A stretch of DNA of 64,000 bases from Pyrinomonadaceae bacterium (GTDB lineage Bacteria; Acidobacteriota; Blastocatellia; Pyrinomonadales; Pyrinomonadaceae), in contig JAGOBH010000002.1 in assembly GCA_017983495.1 (NCBI GenBank), positions 62,001 to 126,000 of the forward strand, in the 5' to 3' direction. This document shows, piece by piece, positions 51,324-61,814 of the stretch. Position 1 is the first letter of the stretch, and the number at the start of each line of letters is the position of its first letter. The notes beneath the pieces were generated by a model. It was not told where the DNA came from. It worked only from the letters and a program-made list of their open reading frames with translations, and did no database searches. The position numbers were made by a program, and so were the translations under genes.

Positions 51324-52079
51324 TCATTCAATGCCCTCGAGTGGGAAAAATTTATCGATAAACTCAAGATGAAGACGGGTGATGCCGTCCGGCCCGACGC
51401 GTTTTCCGCGAACCACCGAGATTATCTGTACGTTATGTCGCTGGCTGGAAACACGAATGAATGATCCAGCACCGACATCAAACTGGGTAAAGACGGCTGC
51501 ACCGCCGAGGCTAATATTCTCCGTGACCGTTGTCTCGGACCGAGTTACATCGCCATTCTCGTCCATCAACTCGAGGACGAGGGATTCGGGAATGTGGAAT
51601 CGGGTCTGTCGCCTAAGGTCGCGGGGAAGATCGCTGTCATCAACACGAAGGTCGGCGCTTACCACATGCCAGAATCCTTCGGATTCCTGATGAGAGGTGT
51701 CGAATAGTCGAGACGGATGCTGTAAATAGTCCGCCGGCGGTGTCTTTCCGATAAATGCTACGCCGACGGAGTAAATCGGGTCGCCGGAGTTTTCATTGAT
51801 CGGAATGCATCGCCGAACCAATGCCCATACTCGGTACTGGGCTTCGCTGTAATCGTAGCAGCGAAGCTGTCGCGGCATGGGCACAGTCAACTGCATCAGC
51901 CTGCCCCTTTTTATCGGCCGCTTGAGCGTAAATCCGGCACCAAAGGCTGAAATATCAGTCAACCGCGTGATCTCGTTCCAGGCTACGGTTCGATCCACCT
52001 TTACCTCTACACGAACAGGCAACGGCAGCGATATACGATGAATCCGGCGATTTTCTACGCTTTGTTCGGCTGTGGTCAT
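51324..52079 (-). CDS. Double PilZ-domain protein, type B (copy B1)
   Basis: 251 residues, two PilZ-like domains. First domain: RRIHR near 11-15 and TDISAFGAGF near 42-51. Second domain: RRQTR near 154-158 and TENISLGGAAV near 184-194. Both match the c-di-GMP motifs RxxxR and [D/N]xSxxG. The start ATG aligns with the paralogue B2, with the same distance to the first RxxxR (MTTAEQSVENRRIHR versus MTQTSLKSEQRQSRR). It lies 62 nt before A1 on the minus strand. A short conserved motif (CCATA followed by a T7-run and CGG on the plus strand) lies upstream at about 52224-52242. Confidence 0.83.
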   Translation of the reverse strand: MTTAEQSVENRRIHRISLPLPVRVEVKVDRTVAWNEITRLTDISAFGAGFTLKRPIKRGRLMQLTVPMPRQLRCYDYSEAQYRVWALVRRCIPINENSGDPIYSVGVAFIGKTPPADYLQHPSRLFDTSHQESEGFWHVVSADLRVDDSDLPRDLRRQTRFHIPESLVLELMDENGDVTRSETTVTENISLGGAAVFTQFDVGAGSFIRVSSQRHNVQIISVVRGKRVGPDGITRLHLEFIDKFFPLEGIE

Positions 52080-52326
52080 ATATCAGATGTGTGTCAGGAG
52101 ACAGATTGCGGTTTCGCACCGAAGGAAAATGGATAAACGGAATCGGGAAGATGAAAGAACCTTGGGCTTAAGTGCTTTATCGCGGCCCCTACTTATAAGT
52201 ATACATTGAGAGCACTTGTTTTTCCATATATTTTTTTCCGGTGGTGCGGTCACGGCCAACGATGTTCGATACGCGTTGTTGGGTTTCGCGAGCCAAGAAA
52301 ATCTGCTTTTGGCGCGTACTCCCCAT

Positions 52327-53100
52327 TTAGTTGATAGCCGGCGCGGTCACAAGGGCCGAACCGTATAAGACGCGTTCGATAGGGAACTTATTTTCGACAA
52401 ACTCCAGATGAAGATAGGTTTCGTATTCGAACTGCCCCCGTCGTTGTTTCACCACCGCGAAGCCGTGAAAATCGATCTCGCGACACCCGAATTTTATCTT
52501 GTCGCCTACGTTCGCATTTAAAGCACATACGACCATGACCCCGGACGAACTGATGTCGCGAGTGAAGCCAGTTGACCTAATAACCGAACGGTCAACCGCA
52601 TTTATCAGCAGCAAACTTACTTCGAGCTCGACTTGAAATCTCGGGTGTCTGCGAGCTTTGAACTGCCCCGCAACTTCGGTGATCTTGAACAGACCGTCTG
52701 CACCGTTACCGCAGATCCGATAGCATTGCGTCGGGTCGGCGTCGTAGCTTGGTGGAAATGTATTTCCTACAAACACTACGCCTATGTGAAAAGCAGGCTT
52801 ACCGTCGATGGTGACTTCAGTACATTGTTGAACCAGGCAAACCACCGATTTGGCGAGATCGAGATGCGGGTGCGACTTCAGATCTTTTGAACGTGGAAGA
52901 CCGACAGAAATCAGTCTTCCGACGCGGCACTCACGTCCGACTTGCAGTCCGGCACCGAATCGGGATATCGCGGTAAGTTCGGCGACTTCGACCGACTCGT
53001 TGAACGCGTTTTCTCGAACCGAGACGATAGTGATCGAATCTTTGGTCAGGGCGGAAGGCTTTTTGCGCCGGGACTTGGAAACTTTCTTGTTTTGCGGCAT
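52327..53100 (-). CDS. Double PilZ-domain protein, type A (copy A2)
   Basis: 257 residues, paralogue of A1. The first domain has TAISRFGAGLQVGRECRVG (xSxxG near 47); its RxxxR is less clear (SRRKKPSALTK). The second has RRHPR near 147 and TRDISSSGVMV near 183. Compared with A1, the same order of features is kept (GRLISV, VFVGNTFPPSYDADPTQCYRICG, versus GHLITL, VGNQIPDSYKANPSQGYRITG), which shows a common origin. A2 follows B2 (53148-53912) by 47 nt. The carboxy-terminus lacks the Pro-rich tail of A1. Confidence 0.83.
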   Translation of the reverse strand: MPQNKKVSKSRRKKPSALTKDSITIVSVRENAFNESVEVAELTAISRFGAGLQVGRECRVGRLISVGLPRSKDLKSHPHLDLAKSVVCLVQQCTEVTIDGKPAFHIGVVFVGNTFPPSYDADPTQCYRICGNGADGLFKITEVAGQFKARRHPRFQVELEVSLLLINAVDRSVIRSTGFTRDISSSGVMVVCALNANVGDKIKFGCREIDFHGFAVVKQRRGQFEYETYLHLEFVENKFPIERVLYGSALVTAPAIN

Positions 53101-53147
53101 AAAACGGTGTGATTAGGGAACGAGTGCGGCAATCGAAGTCATGCTGA

Positions 53148-53912
53148 TTAACAAATTCCTTTGAGAGGAAAAAGCTGGTCGATAAACTCAATATGAAGGC
53201 GGCTAAGGCCGTCGGGCCCGTCGCGACGGCCACGAACGACCGAGATTATTTCGATCTTGTGTTGCTGGCTGACGATTCGAAGGAATGTGCCAATCGATGC
53301 GTAAAACTGAGTGAACACAATGGCACCGCCAACACTGATATTCTCGGTTACAGACGGTTCGATGGCGATCACGTCACCGTTTTCATCCATGATCTCGATC
53401 ATTAGTGGCTCGGGCACGCTGAAGCGGGTGTCCTTTCTACGTTCTCGTCGGCCAAGCACCTCATTATTCCGAGCGTTGCCGTCAACCAATTGCCAAAAAT
53501 CGTCGGCGGCAGTGCGAGGCGGGTCGACATCATAAAGCCGTGATGGGTGTTCTGAAAAGCCGCTCGGTTCGTTCTTTCCGATAAATGCGATGCCCGTCGA
53601 ATAGTGTGGAAGAATGTTATCTCCAGAACGGACCGGAATACAGTGTCTTACTACGCCCCATACATTGTATTCAGGTTTGCGGGCGTCATAGCGCCTCAAG
53701 TCCGCCGGCATTTGGACGGACAGGAGTACAACGCGGCCCCTTTTTAGCGGTCGGCGGAGACATATAGCCATACCGTATGCAGAAATATCAGTGCAAGTTG
53801 CTTCCTCGCTCCAGGAAACAGTGCGTCCAACTCGTACCTCCACTCGAGCAGAAAGTCCTAGCGACATTCGCCTCGATTGGCGCTGTTCAGATTTAAGCGA
53901 AGTTTGGGTCAT
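53148..53912 (-). CDS. Double PilZ-domain protein, type B (copy B2)
   Basis: About 254 residues from ATG 53912 (a TTG nine nt upstream also opens the frame, but the ATG matches paralogue B1). First domain: RQSRR near 10-14 and TDISAYGMAICL near 42-51. Second domain: RKDTR near 158-162 and TENISVGGAIV near 190-200. The C-terminal half matches B1 closely (IVSQQHKIEIISVVRGRRDGPDGLSRLHIEFIDQLFPL versus the equivalent part of B1). First gene of the PilZ series. A motif like that before B1 lies at about 54049-54071. Confidence 0.83.
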   Translation of the reverse strand: MTQTSLKSEQRQSRRMSLGLSARVEVRVGRTVSWSEEATCTDISAYGMAICLRRPLKRGRVVLLSVQMPADLRRYDARKPEYNVWGVVRHCIPVRSGDNILPHYSTGIAFIGKNEPSGFSEHPSRLYDVDPPRTAADDFWQLVDGNARNNEVLGRRERRKDTRFSVPEPLMIEIMDENGDVIAIEPSVTENISVGGAIVFTQFYASIGTFLRIVSQQHKIEIISVVRGRRDGPDGLSRLHIEFIDQLFPLKGIC

Positions 53913-54144
53913 GGTCGTCAATATTTAACTGGGCGTGAGGTGTCAGGGGCGATCCCGACGTGGATCACCGATCTGGACAAAGTAGAGAAGCGTGCAAGTT
54001 GCGAAGCAGGCCTGATGCCTGTAAAATAATCATACATTTATTTCCGACTTCTTTCCATACTTTTTTTCGGCATAACCTGGATCAAATTAGTTGTAAGTTT
54101 GCGAAATAAATATTTAGTTTGATTATTCCTGATTTTACCTAATA

Positions 54145-56691
54145 ATGGATTCACTCTTAGAACGCAATCAGATCAATATCGAAGACGAGATGCGCCGGTC
54201 GTATCTCGACTATGCAATGTCGGTCATCATCGGCCGAGCTCTGCCTGATGTCCGTGACGGACTCAAACCGGTGCATCGACGCATCCTGTTCGGTATGTTC
54301 GAACAAGGCAATACCGCCGGGAAACCGTACAGAAAATCCGCTCGAGCCGTCGGTGACGTGATGGGTAAATACCATCCACACGGCGATTCGGCGATCTATG
54401 ATTCGATCGTCCGAATGGCGCAGGATTTCTCAATGCGGTATCCGCTGGTCGACGGGCAGGGGAATTTCGGTTCGATCGACGGCGACAATGCCGCCGCGAT
54501 GCGATACACCGAGGTGCGGCTCGCGAAGATCACCAACGAAGTTCTCGATGACATCAACAAAGAGACCGTAAATTTTCAGCCTAACTACGACGAATCGCTG
54601 TCCGAACCAAAGGTGCTGCCGACGCGTATTCCGCTGCTGCTGGTGAACGGCTCAGAGGGCATCGCCGTTGGAATGGCGACGAAGATTCCGCCGCACAATC
54701 TGACGGAGATACTGGAAGCAACGATCGCTTTGATCCAGGAGCCTGCGATCAGCATCGACGAACTTATCAAGATAGTTCCCGGTCCTGACTTTCCGACCGC
54801 CGGCTTTATCTATGGGCGCGAAGAGATCCATCGAGCTTATCGCGAAGGCCGCGGCATCATCCAGGTGCGTGCCCGTGCCGTTGTCGATGAGATCGGCCGC
54901 GGCGATCGCGTGAAGGACGCCGTCGTGATCACCGAGTTGCCGTATCAGGTAAATAAGGCCAGATTGATCGAAAAGATCGCCGAGCTTGTCCACGAAAAGC
55001 GCCTTGATGGCATCTCAGAGATCCGCGACGAATCGAACCGCGAGGGAATGCGTATCGTCATTGAGCTCAAACGCGATGCCGTCCCGCAGGTCGTTCTTAA
55101 TAAGCTCTATAAGTTGACGCCGATGCAGTCGTCGTTCGGCATCATCAATATCGCGATCGTCGACGGCCAGCCGCGTTTGCTCAATCTGAAGCAAATGCTC
55201 GAGGCGTTTGTCGAATTTCGCCGCGAGGTGGTCAGACGCCGCACCGAATTTGACCTTCGAAAGGCTCAGGCTCGTGCCCATATTTTAGAGGGCTTGAATA
55301 AAGCCATTGACGCTCTGGATTACATCATTCCGCTGATCCGTAATTCGCGTTCGGTCGATGAAGCTCGCAACTGGTTGACAGCTAATCTGTCGACCGCAAA
55401 CGAGATCTCGGCATGGCGCGGCGTAACCGGTGACAAGACCAAAGAGCAATTTGTTAAAGAACTCAACAAGGTAATTTCCAGTCTGGAATTTTCTGAAATT
55501 CAGGCGCAGGCGATCCTTGACTTGCAACTTCGCAGACTGTCTGCCCTTGAGCGGCAGAAGATCCTCGACGAATACGCCGAGATCATTAAATACATTGCCG
55601 AACTTGAGAACATCCTGCAGAACGAAAGCGTTTTGCGACAGGTGATCACCGACGAATTGACGGAGGTCAAACGTCAGTTTGGCGACGAACGACGTACTGT
55701 TATCGTCGACGCTGGCGTCGAACTGAGCATCGAGGATCTGATTCCTGATGAGGACGTTGCGATCACGGTGACAAACGCCGGATACATCAAGCGTACGCCC
55801 GTAACGGCCTATACACGCCAGGGACGCGGCGGCAAGGGAAGGCTTGGTGCAAAGGCGAAGAATGACGATTTTGTCGAGCATCTCTTTATTGCATCAACGC
55901 ACGCATATCTGATGATCTTTACCGACGATGGACAGGTCTTCAAGATGAAGGTACACGAGATCCCCGAGGGCGATACGTCGGCTCGCGGAAAGGCGGTGGT
56001 CAATCTCGTTCAGCTCTCCAGTGAGCGTAAACTCGTTGCGGTCATGCCGGTCCGTGATTTTGGAGAAGAGCTTTATCTGACGATGGTCACCAAGCAGGGC
56101 ATCATCAAGAAATCCTCGCTCGCGGACTATCAGAATATTCGGGCAAGCGGTATCAATGCGATCAACGTTGACGAAGGCGATGAATTGCTCGAGGTGATCC
56201 GCACCGACGGCAAGCGCCAGATCTTTGTTGCGACCCACGATGGCATGGCGGTCAAGTTTAACGAAACCGACGTTCGTCCAATGGGACGTGTCGCCCGTGG
56301 AGTTCGCGGGGTCAATCTTCGTGCTGGTGACTTTGTCGTATCGGTCTGTGCAGTCTCGCCGGAGGGAACGGAAAAGATCCTCTCGGTCTCGGAGAAAGGG
56401 TTTGGCAAGCAGACGACAGTCGATAGCTATCGTTTGACCAAACGCGGCGGCATCGGTGTCATCAATATGAAAACCACCGAAAAGACCGGCAAGGTCGTTG
56501 CTGCATTCCCGGTTGAGGACGACAGCGAGATCATGATCATCACCCAACAGGCGAAACTCATTCGCCTCGGCGTCGACAAGATCCGCGAAACCGGCCGAAG
56601 TGCCCAAGGCGTCACCCTCATCAAATGCGGCGAAGACGACCTCGTCACCTCAGCGTCGCTACTTGCAATGGATGATGAGGATGATGATTAG
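54145..56691 (+). CDS. gyrA: DNA gyrase subunit A
   Basis: 848 residues. GyrA cleaves and rejoins both DNA strands while GyrB supplies ATP energy for negative supercoiling. The breakage-reunion domain has the catalytic Tyr in AAAMRYTE (near 120), and the quinolone-determining region [19 protein letters not shown] with Ser and Asp at the positions equivalent to E. coli 83 and 87, so the sensitive wild-type residues are present. The C-terminal beta-pinwheel begins after about residue 510 and contains the GyrA box as QGRGGKG (canonical QRRGGKG), which distinguishes it from ParC. The acidic tail ends in DDEDDD. gyrB is not in the window. A terminator follows. Confidence 0.97.
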   Translation: MDSLLERNQINIEDEMRRSYLDYAMSVIIGRALPDVRDGLKPVHRRILFGMFEQGNTAGKPYRKSARAVGDVMGKYHPHGDSAIYDSIVRMAQDFSMRYPLVDGQGNFGSIDGDNAAAMRYTEVRLAKITNEVLDDINKETVNFQPNYDESLSEPKVLPTRIPLLLVNGSEGIAVGMATKIPPHNLTEILEATIALIQEPAISIDELIKIVPGPDFPTAGFIYGREEIHRAYREGRGIIQVRARAVVDEIGRGDRVKDAVVITELPYQVNKARLIEKIAELVHEKRLDGISEIRDESNREGMRIVIELKRDAVPQVVLNKLYKLTPMQSSFGIINIAIVDGQPRLLNLKQMLEAFVEFRREVVRRRTEFDLRKAQARAHILEGLNKAIDALDYIIPLIRNSRSVDEARNWLTANLSTANEISAWRGVTGDKTKEQFVKELNKVISSLEFSEIQAQAILDLQLRRLSALERQKILDEYAEIIKYIAELENILQNESVLRQVITDELTEVKRQFGDERRTVIVDAGVELSIEDLIPDEDVAITVTNAGYIKRTPVTAYTRQGRGGKGRLGAKAKNDDFVEHLFIASTHAYLMIFTDDGQVFKMKVHEIPEGDTSARGKAVVNLVQLSSERKLVAVMPVRDFGEELYLTMVTKQGIIKKSSLADYQNIRASGINAINVDEGDELLEVIRTDGKRQIFVATHDGMAVKFNETDVRPMGRVARGVRGVNLRAGDFVVSVCAVSPEGTEKILSVSEKGFGKQTTVDSYRLTKRGGIGVINMKTTEKTGKVVAAFPVEDDSEIMIITQQAKLIRLGVDKIRETGRSAQGVTLIKCGEDDLVTSASLLAMDDEDDD

Positions 56692-56708
56692 CTATCAATG
56701 AAGTAAAC

Positions 56709-56745
56709 AAAAAAGGCTCCGTCCGAAATGGACGGGGCCTTTTTG
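56709..56745. terminator. Intrinsic terminator behind gyrA
   Basis: AAGGCTCCGTCC and GGACGGGGCCTT (56713-56724 with 56730-56741; one mismatch) and flanking A- and T-tracts form a bidirectional terminator for gyrA and the convergent gene at 56765. Confidence 0.9.
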
Positions 56746-56764
56746 TTGACTTAGGCTCTCTCAG

Positions 56765-58819
56765 CTATTGGGCAATAAAATCAAGATCCTCGATCGCATC
56801 GCCCACGGTTACGATCCTCGGCGAAAACAAATAACGTTTCGAAGATACGGTAACGGTGTAGGTCCGTCCGGCCTCAACATCTTCAAACGAGTAATTGCCA
56901 AATGAACTGGTCAAAACCGTTCGAGCATTGCCCAAATCGTCGGTCAATACTACAGATGCTCCACGGACTCCCGCTCCCCTCGAAGTGATTACACGTCCCG
57001 AGACCGGAACACTTGCCGCGGTTGGGGCAAGACATCCAGGAAACTTAAAGCTACCAACTCGAGTGGTCCAGTTGGTGCCTTGAGCGGGATAGTATTCAGT
57101 CGTATACCAAAATGTGCAATCGTCAACCGGGTCGACCGACATCGAGCTGTAATCTCCCCACCGACTGTATGTTGTCTGCACGCTGCGGGTGACAGAAGGG
57201 AGCATCGTTACCTCCGACTGCGGGAGCGTTCCAAGTACATCGCCTGCGAGGCGGCCGGCATAACGTATATCTGGAGCAACCGAAGAGCTAGCGACGGAGT
57301 AACCGATCGCCATATTACCGGAACGATCAACCGCCAGAGCTCCCATGAATCGATTCAGCCCGTCAGCGGAGTTATTAAAGATCTGTTGCTGTACCGGTGT
57401 TGTTATGACCGTCCCGCCAGAAACGTTGATCTGAGCCCATTGAATCCCAATCGGAGTAATTGCTGATGTTGTGCCGGTTGTGTGATTGACCCATATCGAT
57501 TCGACGCCGCTAATATTGCGATATTGAACCTGCATCATCATGCGGTCTCTAAGTGTTTCGATTGCAATACCGGGCGAAGGCACTGGTGAAGTCGCAGCCG
57601 CTAATGAATACGTTGTCTGAGATACGTTGGTTGGACCGGTGAACGTCGAACTAGCTGGCGTCACAAAATTGACATTGAATTGGAATACCTCCCAGGCATA
57701 TACGGATTGCGATACGCCGACGAAAAATGCCGACCTGCCCGATGGGGGTAATGTTCCGCGGTAATTTGCCGGGAGCACAGTGAAACGGGATGTGCCCATA
57801 TCAACAACCTGAACATCGTTGGCCGTGAGGGCAGTTCCCGACACCATCTTTGCCATGTTGAAGGCGTATGCACGTGTCCCGGAATACGTAGCAGCGGAGC
57901 AAGTTGCGTTCGTGCAATCGAACATATTTGTGCCCATGTAAAGGCCGTTTCGCCAAATACCCATTTTGGGGTAATCCGGCAGCCACGGGTGAGTGGCATC
58001 GTCGGCTCTAATTGCATAAAGCCACCAACCACCTGTAATCGGATCGGTTGTTTTCGAAACGGCGACGCACTCATAGTACGGCCCATTTTGGATATTGCTC
58101 CACGAAAAGTCCGCGATAACAAAACGTCCGGTGGCGGGATCGTAAATAACGGTCGGATCGCCCTGATTTGCCGTGTCGCACGATGTGCCTGTCCCGGCAC
58201 CCGACCAAAGTGAATTGAACGTAAACGTCGACAACGTTGCCCCAGACTTGTTAAAGATCCGCACGGAGCTATTTACTGCTTGAATATAGTGATTTGGGCC
58301 GACGTCTCCGACCGTGTCTGGTGGCCACCCCGATCCATTAGCTGTCAAATTCATTCCGTCGAACGTCAGGGAGGGTGTTGGCATTGGGGCCAGTGGCACA
58401 TCGGGAACAAATGGTATTGGAGTACTGCCAATAATTTCGCTCTTTGTCGATCTCTTTAATTCTGGCTCGAGCTCGGGCCTTGCACTAAATGCATCACGCA
58501 TTTCCGGTGTAACAATATCCGATAGGATCCGAACATCGTTGTTAAACTCCGCTGGAATAACCGGAGAGCCCGTCTTGACCAAGAATTTCTCAGACCGTTG
58601 TCTAGTTGAACGAGTTGCCGTTGCCCGACTCTTGGAGGCGGATTTGACTGACATGGTCGGCTTAAGTATCTGCTTTTTGGGGACGAATTTCTTTGTTTGA
58701 GCAGATGCACTAATCGACGATAACATGGTAATAAGTACCATAGTTACTCCGATGAACATCGCAGGTCGACTTTTGCTAAAAGGTAAAAAAGAAGGTAACA
58801 AAGTTGAGATATTTCGCAT
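56765..58819 (-). CDS. Large secreted beta-rich protein with C-terminal carboxypeptidase-regulatory-like domain
   Basis: 684 residues. Signal peptide at about 21-41 (FIGVTMVLITMLSSISASAQ), a basic linker (about 42-85) and a large middle part (about 90-595) of mixed beta character, with TVGDVGPNHYIQAVNSSVRIFNKSGATLSTFTFNSLW, PTVIYDPATGRFVIADFSWSN and SRWGDYSSMSVDPVDDCTFWYTTEYY, which resembles propeller-like repeats of secreted proteins in Acidobacteriota and Planctomycetes. The end (about 600-684) is a CarboxypepD-regulatory-like domain (VPVSGRVITSRGAGVRGASVVLTDDLGNARTVLTSSFGNYSFEDVEAGRTYTV), a likely surface-attachment or sorting module. Substrate unknown. Confidence 0.8.
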   Translation of the reverse strand: MRNISTLLPSFLPFSKSRPAMFIGVTMVLITMLSSISASAQTKKFVPKKQILKPTMSVKSASKSRATATRSTRQRSEKFLVKTGSPVIPAEFNNDVRILSDIVTPEMRDAFSARPELEPELKRSTKSEIIGSTPIPFVPDVPLAPMPTPSLTFDGMNLTANGSGWPPDTVGDVGPNHYIQAVNSSVRIFNKSGATLSTFTFNSLWSGAGTGTSCDTANQGDPTVIYDPATGRFVIADFSWSNIQNGPYYECVAVSKTTDPITGGWWLYAIRADDATHPWLPDYPKMGIWRNGLYMGTNMFDCTNATCSAATYSGTRAYAFNMAKMVSGTALTANDVQVVDMGTSRFTVLPANYRGTLPPSGRSAFFVGVSQSVYAWEVFQFNVNFVTPASSTFTGPTNVSQTTYSLAAATSPVPSPGIAIETLRDRMMMQVQYRNISGVESIWVNHTTGTTSAITPIGIQWAQINVSGGTVITTPVQQQIFNNSADGLNRFMGALAVDRSGNMAIGYSVASSSVAPDIRYAGRLAGDVLGTLPQSEVTMLPSVTRSVQTTYSRWGDYSSMSVDPVDDCTFWYTTEYYPAQGTNWTTRVGSFKFPGCLAPTAASVPVSGRVITSRGAGVRGASVVLTDDLGNARTVLTSSFGNYSFEDVEAGRTYTVTVSSKRYLFSPRIVTVGDAIEDLDFIAQ

Positions 58820-59061
58820 ATAGGTACATATAGATGGGAAATAGATTGTACTAACTCGCTGGCCAAGCCTCGATCAGTTAGGCTTGCATTTTAAGGTCAG
58901 CTTTGAATCTTAAGTGTACATTGACATTAGAAATGCTCCTGACCTGAGCGAAGTTTAGTAATGTAAAGCATTATACGCTAAATCACCACAATACAATCCT
59001 GTACGGGCGATTCGGTCAGTATTTATTTTCGCCAGTCGAGCTCTTTGAAAAGGCCAACTGC

Positions 59062-60717
59062 TTATAGACAGCTCCATTGATTGCCGACGACCATTGCTGG
59101 GGCGCCGTTGCCTCCGCCTTGGCATGGGGTTGAGCTTCGGCGGCAATCGGAGCAGTAGACCATACTGCCGTTGGGTTTGCCGGTCGGGAGCGTGTTGACG
59201 GGCAGAGCGGGCATTTGAACCGGGGCCCCGAACTGAACGTCTGTGCCGAAATAGGTCGGATGGCCTTTGACCTGCCCCTCAGACGGTTGGCCGGTCATAA
59301 AAATAACGGTCGCCCGGTCAAAGTTGTTCTTAGTCGCTCCCTGACATCCAAGAATATTTCCGTCGTAGCAGAAGCGGTCGCCGGTCGAATAAACACGAAC
59401 ACGTTCGTCAGCCGAAAACGTCTTCGGCCCGTAAAAACTGCCGGTCGAGACAAGCGTTCGGCGAGCTTTAAAAATGATCGGAGCGTCAAATATGGAATTG
59501 ATGATAGTGATCGGATACGAATAATCGCCTGCGTAAGGATTTTCGACGCCGTTATAGACGATCGATGCGGTCATCTGCTCGGTCTGCGAGCCAATGATCG
59601 TGGTAACGGCGCTGTCGAGGATGTTGATAAACGTACCGCCAAATGCGTTCACAAACCCGCCCCCAAAAGTGTCTTCGATCAACACCGCTCCGACGCGTTC
59701 GAAATGCATCGAGTTTGCATTCTGTCCGGGCTGCTTTTTCGGGTTAATAAACAGGCTGCCCTGGATCTTCCAATCGGTATTTCTTGAGTTTACGAAAATG
59801 CCAGTGTCCCGATTATAGACGAATCGGCACGCGTTGACCTTTACGTAATCGATCTGCCAAGAAAGGTCGGTCTGCGGCAATCCGTACGCGTTGATCCCGC
59901 GATTAAAGTTCTGAAATGTTACGCGGTCAAAATTGAAGCCCTGGGATGAAATATATGCTCCGTATGCCTCGACGGCGTTGGTGTCGTCGTTACTTTGAGC
60001 ATAGAGTTCGATATCGCGAAACGAAACGTGTTCGATGCATTCGCCGACTCGAAAAAGGCTAGTCTTGCTTCCGCGAAGCGTGATACGTGATGGGTTGCGG
60101 CGGATAAGGTCACTGGTTGACGCCATCGAATGCAGTCCGTTGGTGCCCTGAATGATGATCGCGGAGGGAACCGCGACCGGCGAAGTGATAATATACTCGC
60201 CGTCCGGGATCGTCAGTGTCCCGCCATTATTTGACGCAATGACCGCCATCGCACTTTTGAATGCGACCGTGTCGTCGGTCTGTCCATCACCGACCGCGCC
60301 GAAATCCTTGATATTGTAAAATCCGCGCGTGCGTTCGTCGGCTTGAGCCACCCAATTGTAGGTCACGGGACCTGAATACTGATCGCCCGGCAGCGTAATT
60401 CGATAGAATTTATCCTCGCCCTGAAAGCACCATTTGTTATCTCCGGCGGACGCTTTAACCGTGGCCGATGTAGCGGTCTTTTGCACTATCGACCCACCCG
60501 AGGTCCCGCACGACGAAACCTTCATCGGTGTCGCGGGATTGAGATCGGTGATCGTAACGGTTGTCGACGGCGGAAGATAGCGGACAGCACATGTGGCTCT
60601 GGTCTGCGTTTTTGGGACGTCAACAACGATGTTGTAGCCTTCGAATTTGTTCTGAGCGGCAATGCCCGCGGCGAGCAAAAAGATAGTGAGCGACGCGATA
60701 AAGACGGATTTCAGCAT
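59062..60717 (-). CDS. Secreted pectate-lyase-3-like right-handed beta-helix protein
   Basis: 551 residues. A signal peptide (about 1-20, ending IAAQ) and an N-terminal beta domain (20-130, with Cys pairs) lead into the Pectate_lyase_3 region: YNIKDFGAVGDGQTDDTVAFKSAMAVIASNNGGTLTIPDGEYIITSPVAVPSAIIIQG (near 135-190), the usual start of right-handed parallel beta-helices in glycoside hydrolase 28/55-like and phage tail-spike proteins. Later turns (200-440) follow the same pattern. Catalytic residues cannot be assigned with confidence. It may act on a polysaccharide outside the cell. The gap of about 240 bp to the next gene (58820-59061) shows only a weak hairpin. Confidence 0.82.
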   Translation of the reverse strand: MLKSVFIASLTIFLLAAGIAAQNKFEGYNIVVDVPKTQTRATCAVRYLPPSTTVTITDLNPATPMKVSSCGTSGGSIVQKTATSATVKASAGDNKWCFQGEDKFYRITLPGDQYSGPVTYNWVAQADERTRGFYNIKDFGAVGDGQTDDTVAFKSAMAVIASNNGGTLTIPDGEYIITSPVAVPSAIIIQGTNGLHSMASTSDLIRRNPSRITLRGSKTSLFRVGECIEHVSFRDIELYAQSNDDTNAVEAYGAYISSQGFNFDRVTFQNFNRGINAYGLPQTDLSWQIDYVKVNACRFVYNRDTGIFVNSRNTDWKIQGSLFINPKKQPGQNANSMHFERVGAVLIEDTFGGGFVNAFGGTFINILDSAVTTIIGSQTEQMTASIVYNGVENPYAGDYSYPITIINSIFDAPIIFKARRTLVSTGSFYGPKTFSADERVRVYSTGDRFCYDGNILGCQGATKNNFDRATVIFMTGQPSEGQVKGHPTYFGTDVQFGAPVQMPALPVNTLPTGKPNGSMVYCSDCRRSSTPCQGGGNGAPAMVVGNQWSCL

Positions 60718-60771
60718 AATAACGTCATTATCGCGTAAACAGACGCCTACAGCAATGTTTGTCGGAGTTGG

Positions 60772-61812
60772 CTATTCTTCGAATAGGCTCGGTGTGATGC
60801 CCGGTTTAGCAGGTGCGGGTATGCCGAAGTGCTCGTAAGCTCGACGTGTCGCCATTCGTCCGCGAGGCGTTCGGTTGATAAAGCCGATCTGGAGCAGATA
60901 CGGTTCGATGATCTCCTCGATCGAATCGCGTTCTTCGTTGATCGCCGCGGAAATTGTCCCGAGCCCGACCGGGCCGCCGTCAAATTTATCTATGATCGTA
61001 CGCAGCAGTTTGGTATCGCGTTCGTCGAGGCCAAAACTGTCAACCTCCATTCGGTTTAGCGCGTCACAGGCGACGTGTTCGGTCACGCGGCCATCGTGAT
61101 CGACCTCGGCAAAGTCGCGAACGCGTCTGAGTAGACGGTTGACGATACGTGGCGTTCCTCGGCCGCGGCGTGCGATCTCGTGCGAACCACGCTCTTCGAT
61201 CTCGACATTCAAGATACTTGCCGAACGCTCACAGATCGTCTGCAGTTCGTCGATACCGTAAAAATCAAGGTGAAAAATGATGCCGAAACGCCCGCGGAGC
61301 GGCGCCGTGATCATCCCTGGACGCGTGGTAGCTCCGACAAGGGTGAATTTTGGCAATTCCAGTTTGATCGAGCGGGCCGCAGTACCCTGGCCGATCATGA
61401 TGTCGAGACTGTAATCCTCCATCGCCGGATATAGAATCTCTTCGATCGCCGGATTTAGCCGATGGATCTCGTCGATAAAAAGCACGTCACCCTCTTCGAG
61501 ATTAGTCAGGATCGCCGCCAGGTCGCCGGCTTTTTCGATGATCGGGCCAGCCGTCGATTTGAGATTTGCACCCATTTCGTTGGCGACGATGTTTGAAAGC
61601 GTCGTTTTGCCGACACCAGGCGGTCCGGTCAGCAAGATGTGGTCGAGAGCCTCGCGGCGCTTTAGGGCGGCCTTCATGAAGACACGCAGGTTTTCCTTAA
61701 CCTTCTGCTGGCCAATATATTCAGATAGCTGGGTTGGACGCAAACTAGCGTCAAACTGAGTTTCCTCGTCCGAACCGCCGCCTCGAATGTCTATCGCCGC
61801 AACATTTTCCAT
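60772..61812 (-). CDS. ruvB: Holliday junction branch migration ATPase RuvB
   Basis: 346 residues from the ATG at 61812 (the frame opens at a TTG six nt upstream). AAA+ motor: N-terminal [11 protein letters not shown], Walker A GPPGVGKT (about 63-70), Walker B FIDEIHRL, sensor 1 and arginine-finger region [20 protein letters not shown], and a winged-helix C-terminus ([26 protein letters not shown]). With RuvA it drives branch migration of Holliday junctions; RuvC resolves them but is not in this window. It is the last gene of ruvA, CPBP protease, ruvB on the minus strand. Confidence 0.96.
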   Translation of the reverse strand: MENVAAIDIRGGGSDEETQFDASLRPTQLSEYIGQQKVKENLRVFMKAALKRREALDHILLTGPPGVGKTTLSNIVANEMGANLKSTAGPIIEKAGDLAAILTNLEEGDVLFIDEIHRLNPAIEEILYPAMEDYSLDIMIGQGTAARSIKLELPKFTLVGATTRPGMITAPLRGRFGIIFHLDFYGIDELQTICERSASILNVEIEERGSHEIARRGRGTPRIVNRLLRRVRDFAEVDHDGRVTEHVACDALNRMEVDSFGLDERDTKLLRTIIDKFDGGPVGLGTISAAINEERDSIEEIIEPYLLQIGFINRTPRGRMATRRAYEHFGIPAPAKPGITPSLFEE

Positions 61813-61814
61813 TG

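Noticed and set aside
54049-54071. Sigma28-type promoter (GCCGAAAA) before the B2 PilZ gene
   Set aside because: The matching -35 element (TAAA at the right spacing) is not convincing, and B1 lacks it.
55894-56607. 237-codon minus-strand open frame
   Set aside because: Antisense to the gyrA C-terminal pinwheel and without any domain.
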